NCBI GenBank assembly: GCA_964036665.1
Contig: OZ038532.1
Coordinates: 1,798,001 to 1,862,000 of the forward strand
Direction of reading: 5' to 3'
From: Gordius sp. MW1
Lineage: Eukaryota; Nematomorpha; Gordioida; Gordea; Gordiidae
Length of the DNA: 64,000 nt
Under the pieces are notes generated by a model. It saw nothing but the letters and a program-made list of their open reading frames with translations. It had not been told where the DNA came from and searched no databases. The position numbers and the translations under genes were made by a program. Positions within the stretch are counted from its first letter, which is position 1; every line of letters starts with the position of its first letter. Below are positions 47,700 to 60,177 of this stretch, piece by piece.

Positions 47700-50600
47700 C
47701 GGAGAGTGCAAAATATTTGTATAAATAATTAACTAATTATTTTGCATTTAATACCCCCCTATAGGCATTCTCGCCCCTTCCCACCTTTCTCGCCCATAAA
47801 TTGCCTAGCAAATATGCTACTTTTATACAGAGTATAGAAGAGTTCGCCCTTCCCTTCCCCCCCCCCCCCTTTCCTTCCCCCTTTCCCTTCCCCCCTCCCC
47901 CTTCCCACGAGGGCCGAAGGTTCGAGTTTTTATAAAGTCACTACCAGCATTGGCATAATATAAGCCGACCTTGAATAAAAAAGATATCAAATTCTTAAAA
48001 GCATTTTACACAAAGTTTTTTATAATTCTCCCCAAAAAAGATCATTATAAACGCTTAAATTAGTTTTAGTATAGCAGAATATATACGAATTAAAATCTAT
48101 AGTAAAAGTTAAATTTCGGGGAGGGAAACATTAGTTTTAGATTTAGAGTTTAACTTTAGGGTGGGAAGGACCGCCTTAAGCCTTCTGTTTAACTCTATGG
48201 GGAATGCAAGATTTGATTTATAATAAGGGGGCTCCGTCCAATAGCCGGTAATAATATTTTAAATTATGGGGTTCGGGGAATAGCTGTGGATCTGCTGTTG
48301 CGCTTTAAAAGATTTCGACTCTAACTACTATCAATAATTGACCCTTTATGCCTTCAATCAGAATTGTTATAAATTCCTTTAACAATTTCGACGCGAATTA
48401 ATCTAAGTTGATTGGGGGCTAAGTGGGTTTTGGGAGGAGAACAAGATTGACACTTTTTTCGGCGATACAATCAGAGGCCAGAATGCCCGGCCCGGCCCGC
48501 TGTCCGAACCTGCCTAGCCCGGCCCACGGGCCAAGCAACTGTCGTCAATTTTTTGTTTTGGGGAGGGGGGGGCCCGGGCGATGATAAGATCCGGAAAATT
48601 TGGGCTTAATGAGATTTTTAAGGTGATGTATGATTTTGTTACTTTTTTATTTGATTGTATATGATAAATGCTAAAAAAAAGTTAAGAAACTGGATTTCGC
48701 GCCCCACACCCCAAGTTATTTTTATAAACATTGCGCGAGCCCTCTATTTCCATCAATTCCTTAGCTACGTTCATGGAAAGGATTGAAAGCTTTTATATAT
48801 GTAGCACTTTCATTGTTCGTTATTCACATGTGCCGTCTTGACATATTAGAAAAGCGTCATGCCCAAATTCACACAATGCATGCAAGCGTTAAATTTCATT
48901 TAATTTTTTTAACAAGTCAAATTTGGTGTACCAAAGCTTCCCCAATTCGCAATTCACCTTTTTTATTCACTTATTACTCGTCGCTATCGCTAAGCCATTA
49001 CTTATTTTTATAGTAATAAAATTCCATACCTCTCCTTTTTTATAAATAAAAATTTTTCTCCATAAATTGCACTAAAATTCTATCCCTAAATTATTTTTCT
49101 ATTAAAAAAGTAAATATTAACCGTGACAGATTGACTAATCGAACTAATTTTATTCAAATAAGTTTTTTTATACGGTAGGGGCGGGGCATAAACGGATTTA
49201 CCCAAAGCGGAAATCTAATTTTGTTTTAAGATTTTTTATAAAATATGTATACTTTTAACTTAATTAAAAAACTGCTTCATAAATATTTTTAGAATCGGCT
49301 GCATCTAATTAATATTTTGCTGTTAAAAGATTTGTTAACGTTTGTTTGTAATTAAATGCATTAGCAATAAATCTATCAAAATTTTGTGACCTAACATGTT
49401 TTTAATAAACTCTTGCTAAATTGAAAGACCAATACTACCATCGGGGAGACACATAAAAGATTCCAAACAAATCTGACCTCTGGATACGATTGTTCTTACA
49501 GTGTTCGGTAAATATTAAGTACAGTACTCATAAGGGGAAAAATGTTCTTAAACGTCACTTGTTAGGTAAAGAAAAGTGTTATCTATAGTCTAGTATTAGC
49601 TAAAATAAAAACGTCCTGATTTTGCACATTTCTGGAGGCCTTTCATATCCCCCACCCTTGGTTGGGTTCCTCCTTTAGAAACTACTTTGACCTATTTTTT
49701 GCGCCACATTTAATTTATAATCCTTTACTTTCACGGATTCTGGATTCCGTTGGTGACGTCTTTTTCCCTTGTTCTGTTTTCGGGTCATTTCTTTATCTAT
49801 AGTCTTTCTTTGCTGTGTCCGGTACAACTCTTTATTTAGGTCGGCTTCATGGATTCTCGATTTTTAATAACCCTTTTAAGTAGTTATCCTACTTTTCGGA
49901 AATGGGATACACTTAATTGTGTGTATAAAATTATCTAAACCCTGATAAAAGTCAACCTCCTTAGTCAATGATGATCGCATTCCAATCTGTTTTTAGGAAA
50001 GTGAGCCGTGCCTACATTGTTAATTGTTGTAGGCCACGGGTATGAAGACCGTGTCCGAGAGCCAGTAATATTTTAAGGATTTCCCTTTCTTTTCGTTGAA
50101 AATTAGGCCAGGTGAGAAGTTCAGGCGGCAATGATGTTGATTGTAATGAAATCCCACATAGCCAATCTTAGGTTAGGTTTGTTAGACAGGCTACCTATGT
50201 GATGGTTGGTGATTTTGTACTAAACCGTGGTTTAATAATGTGGTTTTTACTATATTTACATTAGAGGGGGCTGGATACTTGCATACGCATAAAATGAGGA
50301 TACAATGCCCAAGTTAGATGTAGGCGGCGATGTAACTCTTCCTCAGACATATAAAGCGCACAATTCCTTCTCTGGATTGTTCTAAGACATTGGTAACCAA
50401 ACGTTATATAACCAAAATGGATTTGCTTTGAGCGTTCGAAAAGGTCTCATTCCTTTTAGACTAAGGCTTGCGTTACCATGTAGAGAGAAGGGATAATAAC
50501 CGAAAGAAGAGTGAAGAGATAAAACTCGCGGGAAAAAAAGACCAAATCACAAAATAAATTACGATAATAAAATATACAAGATAAACGAAGGTCTGTGTAA

Positions 50601-51135
50601 ATATAAATTCATATAAACAAACTTTGAAAATACGACACCAGCCTAGATCATAAGCAGTCATAAAAGAAAAGTATTATTCTGATAAGAAATAAAACGATTA
50701 TTTCTTAATTTATTCTATTCAAAGTTCAGGTCTTTATTTGCATAAAAATTTATTAAATGGCCAGTTTGCCCTATTTTTTTTCTCCAATCAATCATTTATT
50801 TCTTTTATTAGGTTATATAGTCGAGGCTACACAGTTACCGGCTATAGTCTGATGTCACACAAATTTACTACTGCAGCTAGATTATTCATTATATTTAAGA
50901 ATAATTAAATAAATTTAAAATTAAAAGATATGGATACTCATTTGCGTAAACCTATTTTGCAGCAATAAATTCTATTGATTTAATAGATTGTTTAAAAATA
51001 TTTATATGAAATCTTTTTATTTATTGTTTAAATTTTAATGCCCCAAGTGCAATTCTTTATCTCGTTTGAACATTTTTCACGCTAACTTTCTATCAACCGG
51101 AAAATTAACAAAATATACCTTATTAATGAAATAGC
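47700..51135. other. Gene-free stretch with C-rich and GCCCGG blocks
   Basis: Pyrimidine-rich low-complexity DNA at 47830-47910; GCCCGGCCCG blocks at 48485-48570 that look like a decayed end of the hAT 1 family. No host coding signal. Confidence 0.4.
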
Positions 51136-54100
51136 ATGTCAATGTAAGATAGCTTGTTGAATTAAATAATATTAAAATAGAAATAATAATATAGATGAAG
51201 ATATAATTCAAACAGTTGAAGATGGAACGTTAGAAGTACATTAAAAAATTTCAAATTTACAATTTTCCTAGACAAATTGGCATGAAGCTGTTGAATCCTT
51301 TGATGAAATGGGTTTAAAAGAAGCATTATGCCGTGGTATATATTCATTCGGATTTGAAAAACCTTCTGCCATTCAGCAAAGAGGCATTAAACCCATTATA
51401 TTAGGTAAGTTTATTCACATGATTATTTTTATGCTCAACATATAATAGGTCATGATGTGATGGCTCAAGCTCATTCGGGCACAGGCAAAACTGCTACTTT
51501 TGCCATTGCTATTTTGCAAAAATTAGATTCAAATTTGAATGCCTGTCAGGCCTTAGTGTTAGTCCCAACTCGTGAATTAGCTCAACAAGTATTTAATGAA
51601 TATCACAAATTACATGTTTGTTAGATCCAAAAAGTAATTATGGCTATTGGCGATTATTTAAAAGTTGTCTGTCACGCTTGCATTGGTGGAACAAATGTCG
51701 GGGCAGATATGGCTAAACTTGAACAAGCACAAGTTGTTGTTGGAACTCCTGGCCGTGTATTTGATATGTTGCACAGATGCGCATTAAGTATATAATTTTG
51801 AAGTAATATGATATTTGATTTATTCTAGGAGCTGAGCATATCAACATGTTTGTACTTGATGAATCAGATGAAATGCTCTCAAGGGGTTTTCAAGAAAAAA
51901 TAAGAGATATTTTCCAACTTTTAAGATCTGATGTTCAAGTAAAAAAATATATATTGATCTTAAATTCTATGATTTTGTTCCTGAATTATTTGTATATACA
52001 TTTGTTTGTATTACCATGTTAGGTTATTTTGTTATCTGCTACAATGCCACATGAAGTGTTGGATGTATCAAAAAACTTTATGAAAAATCCTATCAAAATT
52101 TTATTAAAAAAAGAAGAATTAACATTAGAAGGAATCAAACAGTTTTATATCCATATTTCCAAAGAGGTATTATGAATTCTTCATTTTTATTAAATTGCAT
52201 TTAAAAATTTATTTATAATTTTTTAGTCTATTTAAATATTTTTATATGTTTTTTAAGGAATGGAAATTTGAAACATTGATTGATTTATACCACACAATTG
52301 CAGTTGCCAAAGCTGTATTTTTTTGTAATACCAAAAGGAAAGTTGAATGGCTTACTGAAGCATTGGTTTCAAGAGATTTTGTTGTATCAGCCATGGTAAA
52401 AATTAATAAATATTTTTAAACTAATGTTAATCCAATAAATTTTATATTTGTAAAATTCTGTAAATAAATTTGTTATGCTATTTTATACATACTTTCTCTA
52501 TTTCTTGTTAATAAGTATTTGCCTAAGCAGTTAATAGTTTGTTTCCAACATATTTTTCTTTATTCAGCATGGTGATTTAGATCAAAGGGGGCGTGACAAA
52601 ATAATGCGTGAATTTAGGAGTGGTTCTAGTCGCATACTCATAACTACTGACTTGTTAGCTAGGGGCATTGATGTCCAACAAGTTTCTTTAGTCATCAACT
52701 ATGATTTACCAATTAACAAAGAAGTGTACATTCATAGGTAAGTAAGCTTTATTTTGCTAAGCTGCATATTTTGATTTTGTTGAAATTTCTAAAATGACTA
52801 TAATTCATTACATTGTCTAAAAGTGTTGATTATATTCCATCTAAGTGAATGTGATATTAATATGATAATTGTGCAAACATTTTTGAATTAAATCCATCTA
52901 CAATATATCAAATAATTATTACCAATAAATCAAGTGTTTATTAGAACACACTTGACTAAATGTTCATTTAAAAAAGTCATTAATTGGTACTTATCCCTTC
53001 TTATTTTATGTGTTGCATCATGACAAATTAACCATGAGTCAACATCTAGGATCGAGTATCAGATAGTATGCGTGTTGACAACCTTGCTGATTTCATTATC
53101 TTATTATCAATTGCTAATTTGGTACTCAGTTTCGGGTTATGTGTCTTTTGAATAAATGGTCTTAATAGGTGGACAACACAATTATGTACTTAAATTTTCT
53201 TGTAAATTCCTTGTATCTTGTCTCTTTGTTTAAGCATCTAGAGCTGCAAAATAATCAATATCCAAATAACATAGCAGCAAATGGCCACTTGCTTTTATTT
53301 TTACACAATACATTATTCTGGGTTAATCTTGACAGGTGTAAAACATGTTTAGGGGTAGTGTTGTAAAAACAGCTGGGTTTTTGGTTGGTGAACTAAACAT
53401 AAACACAACATAGGTTTTATGGTCTATTTTTCTTAGGTGCGAAAACAGACCAATTTTTTTTGGTCAAACCTTTGGTTTGCTTATTTGATTGACAAAAATT
53501 CTGTTTTTTACCTACCTCACGTGTTCTCATCTCAAAAGGATATTGTTTTGTTTTCAGTAAAAGCAATAGAATGGTGGTATCCATTAATGTGTCACAACAT
53601 TTGAAGGATTTTCAGCTTTCACAAAAACTTATGTTACTCTAGGGATGACATTCATAATGTTAATGTTTAAATACTTGTTCATCTCAATTGTCCATGACCC
53701 TGCTTCTGCCTTTAATTTTTTACAACCTCTATCAATGTCCAAAATATTCTATTTTTGAATTGTGTCTTCTGTCAATGCTCTCTGAAAAATTGTCTACCCC
53801 AAAGATGTTTAGCAGGTAGGTGTGAGCTATCACATATGCAAATTTTGCAATAAAGCATTTCATCCTTTCTATAAAATCTCTTCTTCTTTATCATGAATTT
53901 TGTCCCACACTCGTGGGTTAAAGGCCATGTCCTGATTTATCTAGATTTAGGTTTTATAATTTGTTACTTGCTCTTTCTACATAACACAAGTTGGTCCTCG
54001 TCTTCACTCCATAGCCTTTTAGCCGATTTTTTTAAATCATGTCTGCCACAGATTGAAATAGCCCCCATTTTTGTTCTGAGACTATTGAGCTTAATATACC

Positions 54101-55553
54101 CCGAGCTTCATCATATTATTATCATCTCAATAGCTTGAATATTTTTATATGGTTTATAGTGATAATGAATTGGTGTATAAGTGTCTCTGATTGTAATTCG
54201 CAAAATATTAAGGTATTTAAATATTGTGAGTGTAGGAGTGCAACAAATTATAACGTTAAATACTACTGAATTACAATATTTCACGTAGAATGTTATGTAG
54301 TAGGGCCGTAAAAACCGTAAGTCTGCGATTTCCTTAGTCGCCTTTATCTCCTCCTCCCTTTCTTTTAAACAATCTAGTAACAACCTTGTCCCTTTCTCAC
54401 TCAACCCCTCTATCAATCAAGCCTATGGAATGAAAATGTCAATTTAGGAGTTAACATTCCACAATCATGTGCCCAAAAAGATTTGGATGCAAGTTTGGTG
54501 TCGCGGTCCGTTGCTTCCCTTCTCTCGACATGCGACGCCAAACAGCATTGCAATCTTAGGTCATTGGCTTTCGACCAATCCCGTCATGAATGGCTTGAAG
54601 CTTAGCCTAGTAAGTTTTCGGGAATGTTTTTAGAGAACCCTACCCTGTCCTTCAACATAGCCATCCGCTTGGGCGGCTGTAAACACACGTCCCCATAGTC
54701 CTGCCGGCTTTGCAATTCACTTGTAGATGAGGAAGCGCGTCACCCTCTGCTTGTAAATTTAACAAAAGCCGGTATAGTAGGCATTAAAAAATAAATACAC
54801 TGCTTCAAGCTGCCTTCAAACAGGCAAAAGTTCCTTCCATCCTTGAACCTTCAGATCCCTCTCTCGAAGGGCGGATGCGTCCTGACGGTTCATCACTTTA
54901 CCCATGGGACAAAGGCTTTTTCTTAAAATGGGACTACACTTGTATCGACCTGTTTGCCCCCTCGAACAATACTCACGACCGCCTAGTAACGGGAGCATCG
55001 TAAATCCTTAAAATATTCAGCTTTATCGGAAACCTCCATTTTTATTCCTATCGTCTCGTCGTGCTCAGGGACGTTTGGGAAGAGGGCATTAAATTTTTTT
55101 AAATAACTCAATAAACGCTCGCCCTCTTCTAAAATATCGAAGAGTTTTTTACTAAGACAATCAATTGCCATTGCGATCGCTAAATCCAATTTTTATTCTT
55201 TGATGGATTCAATGCCCATTGATAATGTATTTTAATCATTTTTTTAATAAATATTTTCGTTCTTGTATCTTTTTATTAAAAAATATGTGTAAGAATATAG
55301 AAGCAAAAAGGGCTGGTTGTGGTGATTTTTATATAGAAACACCGCTAAATTATAATTTTTTTGAAAGCAACCTTATGGTGTGTGTTTTTTTTGTCTCTCG
55401 GAATTTAGGATAGGTAGAAGCGGTCGTTTTGGACGTAAGGGTGTAGCCATCAATTTCATAACGGATACCGATATGACCGCTATGAAGGAAATCGAGGAAT
55501 ACTATAACACAACCATCGAAGAATTACCCAATGACATAGCCGACATCCTTTAG
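51136..55553 (+). CDS. eIF4A: eIF4A-type DEAD-box RNA helicase with DESD motif II
   Basis: eIF4A is the ATP-dependent RNA helicase of the cap-binding complex. Ten exons join in phase: 51136-51143, 51181-51235, 51272-51404, 51449-51588, 51625-51787, 51829-51938, 52023-52166, 52258-52395, 52568-52737, 55409-55553, giving 401 residues, the usual size. Seen: Q motif FEKPSAIQQ (49-57); motif I AHSGTGKT (73-80); PTREL (105-109); TPGR; motif II DESD (177-180) where the family has DEAD; SAT (208-210); ARGID (328-332); HRIGRSGR (353-360); ending in PNDIADIL. The eight-base first exon rests on phase and an N-terminal resemblance only. Early introns are 36-44 nt; the last is 2.7 kb and full of transposon debris. 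Very high similarity to animal eIF4A argues for a functional gene; whether it is the main eIF4A or a diverged paralogue is open. Confidence 0.9.
53360..54440. repeat. Transposon debris in eIF4A last intron
   Basis: Begins with a terminus of the CAGCTGGGTTT family (TAGTGTTGTAAAAACAGCTG at 53359-53378). Around 53890-54110 the sequence resembles, in the same orientation, the stretch at 33175-33300 that is the antisense 3' end of a LINE. Boundaries are uncertain. Confidence 0.4.
54450..55230 (+). pseudogene. LINE 3' end, second copy, in eIF4A intron
   Basis: Same family as 46010-46830 with many stops and shifts: [19 protein letters not shown] and [16 protein letters not shown]; then [38 protein letters not shown]; then [20 protein letters not shown] and [16 protein letters not shown]. 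It lies in the sense direction in the last eIF4A intron and ends 180 bp before the last exon. Confidence 0.7.
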
Positions 55554-56602
55554 ACCCCTAATACGCTCCTCTTGTTGGTCCGTCCCCCTGCCTTCGACCC
55601 CATCATTATCAACCCTCTAAACCATTTTATTATAATACATTATTCCCATCCCTTAATTAATAATTACTGTTGTTGAGTATACTTCGAACACATATTTATA
55701 CACGCATACAAGTAAGAAATCATTTTATACCTGTAACATATATACCGTGCTTGGTGTGGTGGATATGTTGTCGTGAGAATGCCTATTATCATTATTACCT
55801 TCAGCCTTTATAACTCTTTTTTTTTGTACAACTCACACTCCTCCTCATACATTTTTTCTTCTTTCCTCCCATCTCTAACTATCGCTCTACTAAATATCTT
55901 TTGATTCATGATCGTTTCCAATTTTAATAAATTACCATTTAGAAAGAGGATGGCATCTACTTGCAAATCACCGAGGCTGAGATATTATAATGGGTTAGAT
56001 AATTGTTAAACCACTTTAAGATTTTAAACTAGCTATTCATAAATATCAGGCAAATTATTCTTTGTTTTACTCACTGGATATCATTTAAATTCGCATTAAT
56101 TAGATAAAGCAGTTTTTTAAACATCGTAGAAAGAGTTTGAATGCTAAACAAAATGTATACAAAAATTTTCCTTATATTTGACTGTAATCTTTCTAGTGCA
56201 AAATAATTTGGCAATGATAAAATATGATGTTTGGTTTTGAAATAGTGAAGGTAAAGTTGATCCAAAAGAGATTATTCAGCTATATCTCAGCAAAATTATA
56301 AACATAATAGACTCCATTCATACCCTTCAAAAATTTAGGAACATTTAATTTAGTTAATTCACTAATCAGACCTACAATCAATTTCCTTCATAATATATTA
56401 CTGAGTGTTTCATTCCATATTAATCAACTAATATATATAAGTGGTGAAAGGCAAAGAAGCTAAGTAACATTAAAAAAAATTTATTTGGCATATATGGTTC
56501 TATATATCCCCATGCTACAAGGACCACTAATGGCGAAAAAATTGAAATCTTTTATAAAAAAATAACTCGTTCTGGAAATTTTTAATGATTATTTTACATG
56601 AT
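55554..56602. other. Gene-free stretch after eIF4A
   Basis: 3' flank of the helicase gene. No coding signal on either strand. Confidence 0.45.
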
Positions 56603-57742
56603 TAGTGTTTCGATCTCGTCTCGGTCTCGAAAACAAAATCTCGTCTCGGGAGCGATTAAGAAAATCTCGTCTCGGTCTAGAAAAATCTCGGTCTCGTCTC
56701 GACGAGAATTCTCGTCTCGTCTCGACTTTAAAAAAAAAATATATTCGGAATAAAAATTTCTCCTGTTTTATTAAAAATATAAATAAGTGTTCAAAAATCC
56801 AAATGGCAAATTTTATATTTTTCGAAAAACTTTAATACACAAACTTTTTAAAGATTTAGCGGGACACGACATCTCATTGACAATATAAAGATATGAATTA
56901 ACTCATAAAGATAACATTTTCTATAAAAAGTGCAGACTAAAAAAACTATAAATAAATTTGAAATATAAAAAATTAAATTTTATTGTTCTAGCAAATTATA
57001 ATATTTGTATTAAATTCATTGTGTCTGTCAACTATAAATGGACTTCGAAAATTATAAGTTCGCTTATAGTTGATTTAGTTGCATAATTGAGCAAAATGAG
57101 ACCCTTTATTAACCTTTGCTAATGCTTCAAAGTAGACCTTAACATATTTAAGGCAAATGTTTAAGTCCATTAATATAACCATCATTAATTATAGCCCATA
57201 GTGTTTATTGCATGTTTACTATAGCGCTATAAACCACAAAGTGCGAGTGACATTTAATGATGTTATTATTATTTATAGAATTGATAACTAGTTGCACAAA
57301 TTAAAACGTTGTAAAAACAACAATATAAGCAGCATTATTATAGAATTAAGAACATAAGGTTTAAACTTTAAATTAATGAGTACGTATTTAAATGTATGAC
57401 AAAAATTAACCATACTTAGGTAAATGATTGCCAAATTTTAATTTTTTTGCAAAAATATTTAATATTAACTACACTTGGGATTTTTTTTAATATCAAATAT
57501 ATTCCATACATATTGATTTACACTTAATACCTTACATGTAAATTAAAATACACAATAATTTACTAAAATCTAACGATCAATAAAAAGTCGAGATCTCGCC
57601 GAGAAAATCTCGTATCGTCTCGTCTCGAGCTCAAAATTCTCGTCTCGATCTCGACTCCATTTTTCAAATTCTCGTCTCGTCTCGTCTCGTCTCGGTTTTT
57701 CGAGACGAGACCGAGATTTTTCTCGGTTTTTCCGCATCACTA
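56603..57742. mobile_element. TCTCG-type hAT-like element, complete
   Basis: A 1140-bp element with ends TAGTGTTTCGATCTCG and the complement of TAGTGATGCGGAAAAACCG; both subterminal regions are clusters of CTCGTCTCGGTCTCG in both orientations. Perfect 8-bp duplication TACATGAT (56595-56602, 57743-57750). No transposase. A truncated inverted copy is at about 850-1818. Confidence 0.88.
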
Positions 57743-57753
57743 TACATGATTAT

Positions 57754-57918
57754 CATGGGCGTAGCCAAGGGGGGCAGGAAAAAGCGGCTGCCTCCCTCTA
57801 AATCCAAGAATTTGTTAAAATTTATAAAAATTATGGCTATAATTTAAAAAAATCATTATTTCGCCCCTCTCTAAATCATTATTGCCCCCCTCAAGCCCCA
57901 ATGCTGGCTATGCCCATG
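57754..57918. mobile_element. GTAGCC MITE
   Basis: Ends CATGGGCGTAGCCAAGG and TGGCTATGCCCATG. It begins only three bases after the target duplication of the previous element. No clear duplication of its own. Confidence 0.75.
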
Positions 57919-58009
57919 ATAATTTTTATTAAGATTTGTAATGTATATATATTGTTTAAGCATTTTAATAAAAAAAGTAAATACTAAAATAAAGCAAAAT
58001 ATTTTTTAA

Positions 58010-58215
58010 AACGGGCCCGGGCTTTAAAATTTTTGTAACGGGTGGGCTACTGACCTAAGCAGGCCCGTTGCAGGTCTTTGTTTTTAAGTGTTCCCCACTA
58101 GGTAAGTTTCCTTTTAATCCATATATATCGGTTCTTCAATTAATTGTGAAATATGCTTATCACATAAATTAATCAGTGGCGTAAGCAAGTTCGAAGATTT
58201 CATGTTAAACCCCCC
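58010..58215. repeat. Decayed hAT 1-type end and half GTAGCC MITE
   Basis: GC-rich ACGGGCCCGGGC ... GGCCCGTTGCAGGTCTTT (58013-58079) is a right-end-like terminus of the hAT 1 family. At about 58176 CAGTGGCGTAAGCAAG and a C-run are the left end of a GTAGCC MITE with no right end. Confidence 0.45.
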
Positions 58216-58329
58216 CCCCCTCCATTGACAATTTTTTTATTTTTTCCCCGAATTACACGAAAAAACTCGATGATTTTAATAGGAATCTTGTTGATGTTGC
58301 GCTCCTAGAAATAATTGATTAAGATTGTA

Positions 58330-58545
58330 AAATATTCCCTCGCGGACACAATATTTATTCCCGTAGTGGCAACCACAACTGGAAATTTAGGCGTTAAAGC
58401 TCTGGCTCTTCTGAAACAAATTGGAAAAGCGATCTCCAGCGTCTCTTTAGATTTGAAAGAGTACTTTTTTATCAGGCAAAAGATGACAATGGAAATCGTT
58501 AAATCCAACACGAATTCCCTACACGGATCAATGCCATCCGTTTAG
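58330..58545 (+). pseudogene. LINE tip of the RPDG family
   Basis: The plus-strand frame reads IFIPVVATTTGNLGVKALAL, LKQIGKAISSVSLDLKEYFF, IRQKMTMEIVKSNTNSLHG and a stop, matching the extreme C terminus at 46700-46830 and 55030-55210. Intact over about 70 codons but without upstream parts. Confidence 0.6.
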
Positions 58546-58731
58546 TTCTAGCGCGTTTTTATATTTTTTTAGTCGTGTATGTAAGTTTTTGTATACCATT
58601 TAATAAAGATATCTAGTAAAAAAAAGATTTAATTTTAGATGAAAATCTACTAATTTTAAGATTATTTAGACAAAAATTTTCCGTCCCTAGTGCATGTTAC
58701 AAAATGAAAAGAACTTTAATTAAATTTCATT

Positions 58732-59416
58732 GTATAAATACGGTGGATTTGGATTGATAGCGTAGGTAGAGGGAAATGGAACGCAATATTTCGGACACTT
58801 ATAGTCCATCTTCAGGAAAAAAAAAAAAAAAAGGAGAAGATGAAGTCTCAAAAAATAAAAATGAAGTAAAGTGATTATAACAACGATGATATAGATACAA
58901 AAAAAAAAAATTACAAAAACTGGTTATAGCGAGAAATTAACAATAGCGATTGTAGGGATGGATGTTTTTTTATAAGAATAGAGTAGATACATATGGAGAT
59001 AGAAAAAGGTGCGAAAAAAGTAAATAGCTAAATAATAAGAGAAAAGGGGGGAACAGAGTTATTTAATATATAAATATAATAACTGTGCTTAACAAATTAT
59101 AGTTTTGAGTATTGAACGGGTAGGTAGACATAGTGAATAATATAAAAATATGTGTGGATGTAAAGGCTTGTGGTAATGAAATTGGATGGTCGTTGATTTT
59201 GTTTGTTTGTTTTTTGGGCTTGACGCGGTCGATTAAAACGCTTTCTACGAAATTCCTTTGTTGTATCACGCTATGTGAATGGCAGTCGAGTTATCCAATC
59301 TGCCATGTTGAATCTTTAACGATAGTTAGGCTTAGGGTAAGGCGGAGTAGGTCGCGCATTTATGGAGCTTTGTGTCAGTGTTCTTTTTTGTTGTTGTTGT
59401 TGTCTCTCCAAGTCTA
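58732..59416 (-). repeat. Left inverted arm of Penelope-like unit
   Basis: About 685 bp nearly identical to the reverse complement of 60123-60822. Read on the minus strand it is itself a decayed 3' end of the same element: a broken version of NFVESVLIDRVKPK, as in the central ORF, followed by a 3' untranslated tail with an interrupted A/T run. Both arms end in ATTTCATTGTATAAATACGG. Confidence 0.88.
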
Positions 59417-59481
59417 AAAATTGATGGTAATCGACACAGGAGAATATATTAATTAAAATTAAAGTATTATCTGTTATGATA

Positions 59482-60177
59482 TTATAAAGGTAGGTGAGGA
59501 TGGGTGTGCTTGTAGCTTCGAAATTGGCCGGGTTGGTCGTTGATTTTCGGCTTGAGGCGATCGATCAGGACGCTTTCTACGAATTTCCTTTCTTGGTTGA
59601 ATCGTGCTTTGTAAAGAACGGTCGGGTTGTCCCAATCAATGCTATGTTGATTGGTTAGCGAGTGTTCGGCCACGGCGGAGTGTGTTGCGCATCTTGTTAA
59701 CGGGGCCTTGTGTTCTTGGATTCTTTGTGCTAAGGTTCTTTTAGTTTCTCCAACGTAAAATTGGTCGCAATCGGCGCAGGAGATTTTATAAATTAAATTA
59801 GAAACAAGATTTTTATCTGTAATGTTATTAATGGGCTTAATTAATGAGAATAGGTTGGACGTGGTTTTCTGAGAAAACTTGAAATTGTCTATTTTGTGAA
59901 CATGTAAAATCTTTTTGATTTCTTTTAGGAAATTATTACTAAGATTAGTGTGAAATGGAATAGAGATATAATGATCTGTATTAGGAGTGGAGTCTACATT
60001 AGTTGACATTTTAGGGAATTTTAAAAATTTATTTTTAATGTTTGTGAGCAAATCAAGGGGATAATTTAGCTCTAAAAATCTTTGTGTTATATTATCCATT
60101 TCAATGTCTCTATCAGATTCTATAGACTTGGAGAGACAACCACAACAACAAAAAAGAACACTGACACAAAGCTCCAT
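59482..60177 (-). pseudogene. Penelope-like element C-terminal half with GIY-YIG nuclease
   Basis: A 231-residue open frame. After about 16 residues borrowed from the inverted arm, it reads like the linker and C terminus of a Penelope-like element: RFLELNYPLDLLTNI, FKFSQKTTSNLFSLIKP, then the GIY-YIG endonuclease: NLIYKISCADCDQFYVGETK, RTLAQRIQEHK, HSLTNQHSIDWDNPTVLY, and KFVESVLIDRLKPKIN. The CxxC before the YVG signature is typical of these elements. The reverse transcriptase is absent, so the copy is 5'-truncated although the nuclease part is uninterrupted. The nuclease makes the target nicks in complete elements. Confidence 0.85.

Noticed and set aside
59133..59417. 94-codon plus-strand frame, and its twin at 60113-60406 on the minus strand
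   Set aside because: They are identical because they lie on the inverted arms; both are antisense to the decayed GIY-YIG tail, so their presence twice is not evidence of a gene.
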